A stretch of DNA of 14,643 nt from JAGVVZ01 sp964373165. Lineage in GTDB: Archaea; Aenigmatarchaeota; Aenigmatarchaeia; CG10238-14. Of this stretch, positions 1 to 7,138 are shown piece by piece. The stretch is taken from contig CAYJTF010000022.1 in assembly GCA_964373165.1 (NCBI GenBank), positions 1 through 14,643 of the forward strand, read 5' to 3'. A model generated the notes under the pieces. The model searched no databases, had not been told where the DNA came from, and saw nothing but the letters and a program-made list of their open reading frames with translations. Numbering within the stretch: the stretch's first letter is position 1; every line of letters begins with the position of its first letter. The position numbers and the translations under genes were made by a program.

Positions 1-1141
1 ACACGGAATAGTTAATTTAGGCAACCAAACATTCTTCTCATTCAATCTAACAGATCACGATTCTTCGAGCCAATATGATTACGATCAGCGTCAATTATAT
101 CTAGTTGGTGATTTCTATTATTGCGGAGATAATATCTGTAGTAGCGGTGAAACATGTTCATCATGCTCTGCAGATTGCGGTGGCTGTTCTTCATCTTCTG
201 GTGGCGGCGGAGGAGGTTCTGTTGGTGTAATAAATGAATTTAAAGAAAAATCCACTGTTATAACACAGAAATCCAGTTGGATAAGTGTTAAATCAGAGTC
301 ACCATTAAAAATGAAAGTAGTGAACAAAGAATTAGGCATTACTAACATAGAAATCAAAGTTAATCAAGACTTACCTTCAGTAAGTTTACAAATTTCGAAG
401 TTAGACGACATAGCAATTAACATGAAAAAAGAGTTGAAGGATAAAAGTTACAGATTCCTTAACATAACCTCAACTAATTTAGATGAATCTAAAATAGAAA
501 ATGCTAATATTAACTTTTCTGTTCCTAGATCATGGGTTAACGAAAATGATATAGATATAGAAACCATTGGTTTAAGTAGATTCAAAAACGATATTTGGAC
601 ATCTCATGAAGCCGATCTGCTCTCTCAAGATTTTGACAACTATTATTTCACGGCCCAGGTACCAGGATTTTCTATATTCGCTATTACTGGAAAATCCCAG
701 CCAGTAACAACTACTACGGTTAATGTCATATCTACGACAGCATCAACTTCCACAACATTGGTCGTACCAAAAACACCAACAACCACTATAAAACCTATTC
801 AATTTCTGCCTATAGAAATTAGTAAAAGCTCAATTATAGTGATATCAAGTATTGGCGCGAGTATTCTGTTAATTGTTTTTGTATTTTTGTTATTGAATAT
901 AGTAAGCAGACCTAAAAAATCAAAAGAAGAAACAGCACTCCCAACAATGCAGCATATCTTTGATGAAAGAATAAACAATCTTGAAGACAAAATAATCAAA
1001 TTAGAAAATGATGGTTATGATATGAGTGATGCAAGAAAAGAATTAGATCTTACTAAACTGGCATTTGACAAAGATTTGAAGAATATTGCAGAGATTCATA
1101 TTAAAAGGATAGAAAATATTATTAGAGATTTGAAAGAATAA
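1..1141 (+). CDS. PGF-pre-PGF domain surface protein, membrane-anchored (5' end outside window)
   Basis: The frame is open from base 2 with no start codon in the window, so this is the last 379 residues of a longer protein. An ATG at 311 is internal. In order: a Cys-rich segment (122-187) reading CGDNIC...C..C...C..C, which resembles the CGDG-C-GE-C repeats of archaeal surface proteins; a run of Ser and Gly (188-218); a beta-rich domain ending in VPGFSIFAITG (659-691), the hallmark of the PGF-pre-PGF domain; a Thr-rich, probably glycosylated linker (about 700-800); one hydrophobic segment (about 830-907) followed by RPKK; and a charged, coiled-coil-like tail of about 75 residues. The orientation inferred is ectodomain outside and coiled coil in the cytoplasm. 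The usual PGF-CTERM archaeosortase tail is absent, so anchoring is by the transmembrane helix. The domain is known from archaeal envelopes; the ligand is unknown. Confidence 0.8.
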   Translation, partial: HGIVNLGNQTFFSFNLTDHDSSSQYDYDQRQLYLVGDFYYCGDNICSSGETCSSCSADCGGCSSSSGGGGGGSVGVINEFKEKSTVITQKSSWISVKSESPLKMKVVNKELGITNIEIKVNQDLPSVSLQISKLDDIAINMKKELKDKSYRFLNITSTNLDESKIENANINFSVPRSWVNENDIDIETIGLSRFKNDIWTSHEADLLSQDFDNYYFTAQVPGFSIFAITGKSQPVTTTTVNVISTTASTSTTLVVPKTPTTTIKPIQFLPIEISKSSIIVISSIGASILLIVFVFLLLNIVSRPKKSKEETALPTMQHIFDERINNLEDKIIKLENDGYDMSDARKELDLTKLAFDKDLKNIAEIHIKRIENIIRDLKE

Positions 1142-1183
1142 TTCATAACAGTTTAAGGTTCTATTAGTGATTGTTCTCTGAGA

Positions 1184-1190
1184 TTTTTTT
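1184..1190 (+). terminator. Short oligo-T terminator after the surface-protein gene
   Basis: Seven consecutive T residues lie 43 nt after the stop codon of the surface-protein gene, in the 79-nt gap before the convergent aIF5B gene. Archaeal RNA polymerase commonly stops at such T-tracts without a hairpin. Assigned by position and composition only. Confidence 0.4.
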
Positions 1191-1220
1191 GAAAATTCTG
1201 CATGTAGATAAATTTCACTA

Positions 1221-2978
1221 TCAAATCACTTTCCATTTAGCAAGTAGTGATTTTTCATCATCCTGTAATTTATCCCATATCTCTTTTATCAAGTTCAAAT
1301 TATGTGATGTCATAACTGAAATTAGTATGTCACCTTCATTTATTTGTCTTCCAATGGTTGGTTCGTCTATGGATATGGCAGCTTTATCTCCAGTTCTAAT
1401 CATATCTACATTCTTGCCATCTTTTTGTATTTGTTTAACTTTTCCAACATCTTTTCCATTCTCTAAACTCATCGGTGTTCCAACTTTCAAAACACCTTCA
1501 GTGATCTCTACGCCAAAAATAGCCGGTTTATGTTTTCTGAAAACAAATCCGGGAATTATCCTTACTCTGCATGGTCTAATAACAGATTCTAATTTCTCTG
1601 ATTTTTCTCTTTCTGTTTTATCATAAACCCATTTTTTGTAGTCTTCGATTATCCGATATATGATATTACTTTTGAATATTGGTATTCTGCCTTCTCTTAC
1701 TAAAATTTCTGCTTCGGGTTGCAAATCAACATTAAAACACAAAATAGTTTTTCTGATTTCGCTGTTGCCAGTCGTAAGTTCTATAACATCTTGTTTGTTG
1801 ACATTTCCAATCTCCGCCTTTTTAATTGGTATTTCATTATCATTTAAAATTTTTATTAGAGCTTCCAAACTTCCTAGCGTGTCAGCTTTAGCAATAACAC
1901 CGTCGACATCTTTCTTGAAATCGACAATTTGTACTTCTTTTTGAACCATTTCTTTAGCTCTTTCTAAGTCTTTTTCAGAGGAAACGAAAATTATGGGACT
2001 CCCTGCAATCACATTTTCTAAATCCGGAGCAGAAATCTTTATTCCCGCTGCAGCATGAACTTCTTTTACACTGTCAAACTTCTTCTCTATTCTTAATTCT
2101 TTTAATGCCGGTGGTCGGAGTAAGGCCTTGATTTTGGTTATCAGGGGTTTTTGTCCGCCAATCACAATATAATTACCGACTTCTACACTCCCATCATAGA
2201 CAATAACGTCAATTGTTGTTCCCAATCCTTTTACTTCCTTGACTTCGAGAACCGTGCCTCTTCCGTCTTTTGACAATGTCAATCTATCCTTTAAAAATCT
2301 TTGTGCTAATCCAGCTAAAGTCATAAGTAATTCTGCAATACCTTCTCCAGTTCTTCCTGAACATGGCACGATAGCGACTTGCTTCTTAAAATCTGAAATT
2401 CTATCGAATCTTTCTGATTCAAATTCTCTTTCTGCAAGTTGAGATACGACATTATATAATTGTTTTTCAGCTTCATCTTGTATCTTCGGACTTTGTTTCT
2501 GAAAGCTTTCCAAAAAGCATGGCGTTTTGTTCTGATGCCATCCGTGAATTAAGTCGACTTTAGTTGCAGCTACTACGAAGGGCGTTTTAAACTGCTTTAG
2601 ATAATTAAGGCTTTCATTTGTTTGTGGTTGAAATCCCTCATTAATGTCTATTACAAGGATTGCAAGGTCAGCCACAGATCCACCTCTTCTTCTTAGTGTA
2701 GTGAATGCTTCATGTCCTGGCGTATCTACAAACAACAAACCTGGAATAGTTATGTCAATGTTGAATTTTTCTAGTAAGTTGCCGCATATTTTTTTGACGT
2801 TTTCTATGGGTACAAAGCTTGCTCCTATATGCTGCGTTATTTTCCCAAGTTCACTGAGGTTTACAGCACTACCTCTAATTGAATCCAATAAACTCGTTTT
2901 CCCATGGTCGACATTTTCGGTTAGTTTCAGCATCAACTAATGTCCGAGGACCGACACAATGGGTTGTCTTATTACCAT
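1221..2978 (-). CDS. infB: Translation initiation factor aIF5B, interrupted by a 27-nt BHB intron
   Basis: GTPase that promotes ribosomal subunit joining and initiator-tRNA positioning. The coding sequence is best read as 2978-2942 joined to 2914-1221, giving 576 residues, normal for archaeal aIF5B. The start is ATG at 2978, giving MVIRQPIVSVLGH, the classic family N-terminus. A 27-nt insertion with an in-frame TAG then splits the P-loop; removing it gives GHVDHGKTS (residues 12-20). Later motifs: GKITQHIGA switch I, DTPGH (76-80), TKVD (130-133, where NKxD is usual) and SGRTGEG (198-204). Domains II, III and IV follow, with HGWH after G4 and the domain IV segment FVFRKHKPAIFGVEI. Without splicing, translation from 2978 stops after 13 codons. 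A start at the TTG at 2936, inside the insertion, would give a 571-residue protein lacking the P-loop glycine. The family is certain; the splicing is strongly inferred. Confidence 0.95.
2915..2941 (-). other. Predicted 27-nt BHB intron in aIF5B mRNA
   Basis: On the minus strand the intron is flanked by ...UCGG-ACA on the 5' side and CCGA-AAA-UGUC on the 3' side. Visible pairing: inner stem UUAGUU (2940-2935) with AACUAA (2926-2921) around an 8-nt loop; central 4-bp helix UCGG (2947-2944) with CCGA (2920-2917); 3-nt bulges ACA (2943-2941) and AAA (2916-2914). Cleavage after the second nucleotide of each bulge removes 2941-2915 and joins GGA-C to A-U-GUC, restoring Gly-His-Val-Asp-His-Gly-Lys. 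The outer helix is weak: GGUC (2952-2949) can pair with GACC (2909-2906) only across an asymmetric internal loop, as in relaxed BHB motifs. The insert length is a multiple of three, but it contains TAG in frame. The processing enzymes would be tRNA-splicing endonuclease and RtcB ligase, neither of which is in the window. Confidence 0.88.
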
Positions 2979-2994
2979 ACCAGTCACTCTACAC

Positions 2995-3010
2995 TTTAAT
3001 ATTTTTAAAA
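2995..3010. promoter_or_regulatory. Shared bidirectional TATA-like element between infB and the 3034 gene
   Basis: The A/T-only stretch TTTAATATTTTTAAAA lies between two divergent start codons 56 nt apart. It reads as a TATA-like box on both strands, with its centre about 26 nt from the infB ATG (2978, -) and about 30 nt from the ATG at 3034 (+). This spacing predicts leaderless or nearly leaderless transcripts in both directions. The evidence is base composition and spacing only. Confidence 0.5.
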
Positions 3011-3033
3011 CATCAAATATATTAGTGGTAGGT

Positions 3034-3474
3034 ATGACTATAACTATGCATGATATTAAGCCAATTGGCCTATGCGTCAGCACGCTTGAACTTTTTGACA
3101 CTAGGAAGTTTTTATTGAATTACTGCGATGGACAACTCATCAAAGGGGATGACAGAAATTTAGTTAATAGAATAAATGAATTTAGAAAAGAATTGTCTAG
3201 ATCGCAAATAAAATTTTTGGAGGGATATAAGGCCATAGTTGCCAGTAACATAGACAAGATTATTGCTTTAGTTGAGGCAAGATATGGAAAGACACACTCT
3301 CCTGATGTAGATGTTGTTAAAAAATCTGGAAGGAAAATGATTGACATGATATTGAACGCTCAAGGTTTTGAGATGATATCCTCGTTGGAGAACGAATTCA
3401 AAACAAATATAATGCAACCCACACACAGACTTTTTATTGATGAAATGAGAAAATCGCATGTGAATATAATCTAG
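3034..3474 (+). CDS. Hypothetical protein, mostly helical
   Basis: I do not recognise this 146-residue protein. It has no signal peptide or membrane segment, is rich in charged residues, and looks mostly alpha-helical (for example EFRKELSRSQIKFLEGYK). An in-frame ATG at 2959 lies antisense to the infB first exon and would add hydrophobic residues translated from promoter sequence, so I reject it. ATG 3034 lies about 30 nt from the shared A/T box. ATG 3046 (MHDIKPIG) is an alternative. The next gene, a methyltransferase, begins 14 nt after the stop, so the two are probably co-transcribed. No conserved catalytic motif is evident; function unknown. Confidence 0.65.
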   Translation: MTITMHDIKPIGLCVSTLELFDTRKFLLNYCDGQLIKGDDRNLVNRINEFRKELSRSQIKFLEGYKAIVASNIDKIIALVEARYGKTHSPDVDVVKKSGRKMIDMILNAQGFEMISSLENEFKTNIMQPTHRLFIDEMRKSHVNII

Positions 3475-3488
3475 AAAAGTGTTTTATA

Positions 3489-3977
3489 ATGCCATTTTTA
3501 GCTTATTTTCTAGGTCTCGTGTTTTATTTGATTTTCGCTCATATTTTGAGTTACAAAATTCTGAAAAATAAAATATTGAAAAGCAGAAAATGGGATCTTA
3601 ACATTTGTTGTGGGAAAACAAATGGAGGTGGAATTAACGCAGATATTAAGAAGCATAAAAACCTTCCTAATTTCACTTTAATTAGGAATATATACAAACT
3701 CCCGTTCAAAAATAAACAGTTCAATTATGTTTTGTGCTCCCACACGATTGAGCATGTTGACGATCCGATACAATTCTATAAAGAACTTAAACGAGTAGGA
3801 AAAAATGTAGTTTTAGTCATACCTCCGCTATGGGACATTTCTGCAGCTTTTGATATAACAGTTCATAAATGGTTATTTTTAACCTTTAAAAAGGAGCACA
3901 CAAAATTGCCTGAATTTATTCCTTTACCATTTTCTCATCAGTTCCAAAAAATGTTCGGACAAAATATTTCTGCTTGA
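3489..3977 (+). CDS. Small membrane-anchored class I SAM-dependent methyltransferase
   Basis: The 162-residue product has a hydrophobic N-terminus (residues 3-22, a likely membrane anchor) followed by a basic stretch, then a compact methyltransferase type-11 core. Visible motifs: WDLNICCGKTNGGG (35-48), a form of the Gly-rich SAM-binding loop; the acidic NADI (50-53) ending the second strand; LPFKNKQFNYVLCSHTIEHV (71-90), the typical post-II/IV region; and a strand-IV-like VVLVIPP (107-113). It is shorter than the usual 200-250 residues and ends soon after the core, so it may be a minimal or substrate-restricted form. It starts 14 nt after the preceding stop, without a clear Shine-Dalgarno sequence, so it is probably in an operon with the unknown gene. 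The substrate cannot be read from the sequence; a lipid or envelope target is a guess from the anchor. Confidence 0.75.
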   Translation: MPFLAYFLGLVFYLIFAHILSYKILKNKILKSRKWDLNICCGKTNGGGINADIKKHKNLPNFTLIRNIYKLPFKNKQFNYVLCSHTIEHVDDPIQFYKELKRVGKNVVLVIPPLWDISAAFDITVHKWLFLTFKKEHTKLPEFIPLPFSHQFQKMFGQNISA

Positions 3978-3991
3978 TGTTATGTATTAAT

Positions 3992-4000
3992 CATATATTC
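3992..4000 (+). promoter_or_regulatory. TATA-like box for the SDR gene
   Basis: CATATATTC is centred about 26 nt upstream of the ATG at 4022. This is the spacing expected for an archaeal TATA box driving a leaderless transcript, and it supports the 4022 start over the in-frame ATG at 3974. Confidence 0.45.
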
Positions 4001-4021
4001 TTTATATTTGATAATTCTAGT

Positions 4022-4759
4022 ATGAGGCTAGAAAACAAAGTCGCTATCATTACCGGTTCTAGTAGAGGTATTGGAAGAGCAACAGCTTTATTATTTGCTA
4101 AAGAAGGGTGTAAAGTAGTTGTAAACTATAAATCCAGAAAAGAAGATGCTGAGAATGTTTCTAAACAAATAGGCAAAGACAATTGTATTATGGTTCGGGC
4201 TGATGTATCTCGAGAAGAAGATGCAAAAAAATTAGTTAAAGAAACTATAGATAAATTTGGGAAGATTGATATCTTAGTCAATAACGCAGGTGAAATTATT
4301 AGGCCAAGTGATTGGAAATCTGATATGGATACGTGGAAAAAGACAATAGATGTTAATCTGACTAGTGCATGGTTAATGACTAGAGAGGTAGCTTCTATAA
4401 TGAAAAAACAAGGTAAAGGCTCGATAATTAATATTGTATCTGTGTACGGATTCTTGGGTGCAGCTCCTGTACTTGCGTATACTTCTGCTAAAGGCGGACT
4501 GATGACAATGACAAAATCTTTTGCTAAAGAACTATCACCAGAAATTAGAGTTAATGCTGTTGCTCCCAGTAATGTTAATACAGATATGACTAAAGGTGCT
4601 GGAGAAGAATTGATAGGATATTTCAGACAGCAAACCCCCCTTAAAAGGATTGCAGAACCAGAAGAGATAGCTGCCGCTATTTTATTCTTAGCATCAGATG
4701 ATGCGAGTTATATTACAGGAGAGGTGCTAGTCGTGGATGGAGGATATTCTTTAAAATAA
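4022..4759 (+). CDS. Short-chain dehydrogenase/reductase, FabG-like
   Basis: A classical 245-residue SDR, a soluble NAD(P)H-dependent oxidoreductase that reduces a keto group or oxidises the corresponding alcohol. Motifs: nucleotide-binding TGSSRGIG (11-18), NNAG (87-90), catalytic Asn112, and the Ser140, Tyr153, Lys157 triad (in YTSAKGG). The C-terminal ITGEVLVVDGG is typical of FabG-like enzymes. Arg39-Lys40 after the second strand hint at NADP preference. The frame is open back to an ATG at 3974, but that adds 16 hydrophobic residues and overlaps the methyltransferase stop. ATG 4022 gives the canonical start MRLENKVAIITG. The exact substrate cannot be assigned. The stop at 4757-4759 directly abuts the stop of the convergent symporter gene, with no base between them. 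Confidence 0.9.
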   Translation: MRLENKVAIITGSSRGIGRATALLFAKEGCKVVVNYKSRKEDAENVSKQIGKDNCIMVRADVSREEDAKKLVKETIDKFGKIDILVNNAGEIIRPSDWKSDMDTWKKTIDVNLTSAWLMTREVASIMKKQGKGSIINIVSVYGFLGAAPVLAYTSAKGGLMTMTKSFAKELSPEIRVNAVAPSNVNTDMTKGAGEELIGYFRQQTPLKRIAEPEEIAAAILFLASDDASYITGEVLVVDGGYSLK

Positions 4760-6085
4760 TCAAATCACTCCAACAACTTTCAAAACAAAAATTAGCAACA
4801 AAGTGAAAGGTATCACATATTTTACCAGATTAATCACTATGATATACTCTACAAAGTGATCGATGTAATATCCTATTTTTTTCAAGCCGAGCTCGAATCT
4901 TATATTCATTTCAGTCAACAATGATTTAGGATTCCAGTACCACCCTATGATATATGCCACTATAGCTCCTGATAACAATGTTAATAATGTTCCAAAATAT
5001 AAATCCATTATTTCTAACAAATTGATTTTTATTAAATTGGTGTATGTTAAAGAAACTAAAACACTTATTGGCAATATTAAGAAAAATATTAATAAGCTAG
5101 CCTTTTCTTTTTTAAAATTATATTCATCAACTAAATTTGAAACTAAAGTTTCCATCATGGATATTGCGGATGTAATTCCAGCCAAAAATAAAAGAGCAAA
5201 AAATATTGATCCTAGGACGAAACCAAAACGTATTTCTTCAAAAACTTTTACCAAGACAACAAAGGCAAGATGAGGCCCCTCAGATATGGGGAGGTTGAAT
5301 GAATAGATAGTAGAAAATATTATTAGTCCTCCTATTAATGCTATGAGCGTATCAGAGAATGCTATTAGATTTGTGAGATGTGGTATGTCCTCTTTTTTAT
5401 TAAGATAACTTCCGTATGTGATCATTATTCCATAACCAACACCAATTGAAAACAACGCCTGTCCGAAAGCATATAACCACACTTTTAAATCAAAAATCTT
5501 CGAATAGTCTGGAGTGAAATAACTTTTTATTCCCTCTAATGATCTTGGAAAAGACAGTGTTTTGACTATCAGAAGAAGTAGTAATATGAAAAGAACAGGC
5601 AATATGATTTTTGATACTTTTTCTACTCCATCTTTTATGCTATTCTTGCATACTAGCAACACAAGTGTCAAACTAACGATTGTCGCTAATAACGGTAAAT
5701 GACTAGAAGAAAAATCTCGAAATTCTAAAAATTCTCCTAAAGAAGCATTGATGAAGTAAGTTAACGTCCATCCGACAACAACTATATAATAACTTAAAAT
5801 GAAGAATATGGTTATAGTAGGTATCCATCCTAGTATTTTCATTCTCGGATTTATTTTTTTGAAAGCCGTTACCATCGATTTTCCAAATCTTCTGCCTGTT
5901 GACAGTTCTATAAGCAATAAAGGAATTCCAAAAAATGCTACAGCAATTATATAAGGTATTAAAAATGCTCCGCCGCCATTTAAACTTAGAACGTAAGGGA
6001 ATCTCCATATATTCCCTATACCTATAGACGAGCCGAGAGCTGCAGCAATGAATCCCAGTCTACTGCCCCATTCTTCCCGATTCAT
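4760..6085 (-). CDS. Neurotransmitter:sodium symporter (NSS/SNF) family transporter
   Basis: A 441-residue integral membrane protein with about 11-12 hydrophobic segments. The N-terminal signature is unmistakable: WGSRLGFIAAALGSSIGIGNIWRFPY then NGGGAFLIPY (about residues 6-46), which in LeuT-fold members builds TM1, the sodium sites and part of the substrate site. GIPLLLIELSTGRRFG follows in TM2 and the first loop. Prokaryotic family members mostly carry amino acids together with Na+; the substrate here is unknown. The C-terminus is compact, like other short prokaryotic members. It is divergent from the DUF3419-like gene at 6161 and tail to tail with the SDR gene. No Shine-Dalgarno sequence is visible before the ATG at 6085, and a weak TATA-like CTTTAT lies about 25 nt upstream, suggesting a leaderless message. 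Confidence 0.93.
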   Translation of the reverse strand: MNREEWGSRLGFIAAALGSSIGIGNIWRFPYVLSLNGGGAFLIPYIIAVAFFGIPLLLIELSTGRRFGKSMVTAFKKINPRMKILGWIPTITIFFILSYYIVVVGWTLTYFINASLGEFLEFRDFSSSHLPLLATIVSLTLVLLVCKNSIKDGVEKVSKIILPVLFILLLLLIVKTLSFPRSLEGIKSYFTPDYSKIFDLKVWLYAFGQALFSIGVGYGIMITYGSYLNKKEDIPHLTNLIAFSDTLIALIGGLIIFSTIYSFNLPISEGPHLAFVVLVKVFEEIRFGFVLGSIFFALLFLAGITSAISMMETLVSNLVDEYNFKKEKASLLIFFLILPISVLVSLTYTNLIKINLLEIMDLYFGTLLTLLSGAIVAYIIGWYWNPKSLLTEMNIRFELGLKKIGYYIDHFVEYIIVINLVKYVIPFTLLLIFVLKVVGVI

Positions 6086-6132
6086 AATTATATTATCATT
6101 TTTTGGATAAAGATGTTATGTCTTGGTTATGG

Positions 6133-6139
6133 ATTTATT
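6133..6139 (+). promoter_or_regulatory. TATA-like box for the 6161 gene
   Basis: ATTTATT lies 22-28 nt upstream of the ATG at 6161. There is no Shine-Dalgarno sequence between the two, so a leaderless transcript is expected. Confidence 0.4.
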
Positions 6140-6160
6140 CTTTGAGTTCATTCATAATTC

Positions 6161-7138
6161 ATGTCTTATAAGAGTGAACCAACAACACCAGAGGAAAGAT
6201 ATAAAAAACCAGTTAATTTTCTTTGGACAACAGAAAAAGATGTTTATCCTCTTGTAATACTTCCAACGCTAGCAGATCTTGCTAATCAAGGCATTGAATC
6301 TCCAAGAGCACTTGCTATAACAGCTTCTGGTCAAATTTTAGATTGGGTAGCATCGCTATATGGAAGAGTTGGGAGAGTTGATTTTGTTGATTTTAAACCA
6401 GGTCAAAATCTATATGTTGCATATAAACTAGCAAATGTTTGTAGATGTAGAACCCCTCAAAAATTTCTTGAACGTTTGTTAGATGCAAATATTGACGACG
6501 TTGTGAGAGATTTGGATCACGCAATGATATTTTTTCCCGAACTTTTTAGATATTCAGGAACGTATGACATAGATGTTAGAGAAGTAGCAAAATTTTTTGT
6601 GTGTAGAAAAGATGCAAGAGATAAAGATAGATTTTCACAAGAATTTTTAACTCCATACAATTTAAAACATTTCTTTCTAGAATATGAACCGTGGTACAGA
6701 TCTTTAAGAGACACAGTAATGAGAGGAGTTTTCCATTTTTACTGTAATAAAATAGAAGATCTATCGCCTGCAACTGAAGAAAAATATCACGTGGCTTATT
6801 TGTCTGATACTCATGCGTGGGCTGACAGAGAAAAACTAGCTCGCAATTTATTGAGATTAGTTGCTCCGGGTGGTTGGTTTCAAAGCGCGTTTTTCGGTTC
6901 AGATTGTATAGGATTTATTGAATACGGAAGACGAGACGGAGAATTTAGAAGAGTTGTTGAACAGTTAGGTGAATTTGATACGTATTATCCGTTTAATCGT
7001 AGAACAGAAAGAGTAAGAAGTCAAGTAAGAAGAATGCTGAGATTAAATGAAAAGCAATGGCTGAAGTTAAAAGATGAGGTTCTAGGTGCTTTCCCAGAGA
7101 AACAGCAAGTTCCTTTTGTAGGTCAACGAAGATATTAA
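6161..7138 (+). CDS. DUF3419/BtaA-like Rossmann-fold protein
   Basis: A 325-residue soluble protein. Residues 50-62 (ALAITASGQILDW) followed by VDFVDFKPGQNLYVAYKLA (73-91) match the pattern of the DUF3419 / BtaA family: an LTI.ASG..ALD loop, then a strand ending in D-x-NPAQ and a helix. BtaA moves the 3-amino-3-carboxypropyl group of SAM onto diacylglycerol. A second match is YLSDTHAWADREKLARNLLRLVAPGGW (from about residue 213), resembling the S...W......A..L..V..PGG region. The C-terminus is rich in Arg. The Asn of the usual NPAQ is Lys here (KPGQ), so the SAM site has diverged. Archaea generally lack diacylglycerol, so the acceptor is unlikely to be the BtaA one. Assignment is from remembered motifs only. 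The stop overlaps that of the convergent radical SAM gene by 4 nt (TTAA). Confidence 0.55.
   Translation: MSYKSEPTTPEERYKKPVNFLWTTEKDVYPLVILPTLADLANQGIESPRALAITASGQILDWVASLYGRVGRVDFVDFKPGQNLYVAYKLANVCRCRTPQKFLERLLDANIDDVVRDLDHAMIFFPELFRYSGTYDIDVREVAKFFVCRKDARDKDRFSQEFLTPYNLKHFFLEYEPWYRSLRDTVMRGVFHFYCNKIEDLSPATEEKYHVAYLSDTHAWADREKLARNLLRLVAPGGWFQSAFFGSDCIGFIEYGRRDGEFRRVVEQLGEFDTYYPFNRRTERVRSQVRRMLRLNEKQWLKLKDEVLGAFPEKQQVPFVGQRRY

Noticed and set aside
1171..1626. Plus-strand frame of 151 codons.
   Set aside because: It is antisense to the conserved 3' end of infB and has no protein-family features.
2937..2939. TAG in infB read as pyrrolysine or another recoded residue.
   Set aside because: Reading through would insert nine residues into the P-loop and replace its first glycine context. 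No pyrrolysine genes are visible, and the BHB fold explains the insert exactly.
2915..2941. Simple frameshift, pseudogene or mini-intein in infB.
   Set aside because: The insert is exactly 27 nt, the rest of the frame is intact and conserved over 560 residues, and inteins are over 100 residues long. A chance insertion would not carry both the 6-bp inner stem and the 4-bp central helix with two 3-nt bulges at the right spacing.
2959..3033. Upstream ATG start (2959) for the 3034 gene.
   Set aside because: This stretch is antisense to the infB first exon and runs through the shared promoter; its translated residues look like non-coding DNA.
3974..4021. N-terminal extension of the SDR from ATG 3974.
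   Set aside because: It overlaps the methyltransferase stop and precedes the canonical MRLENKVAIITG start, and a TATA-like box lies inside it.
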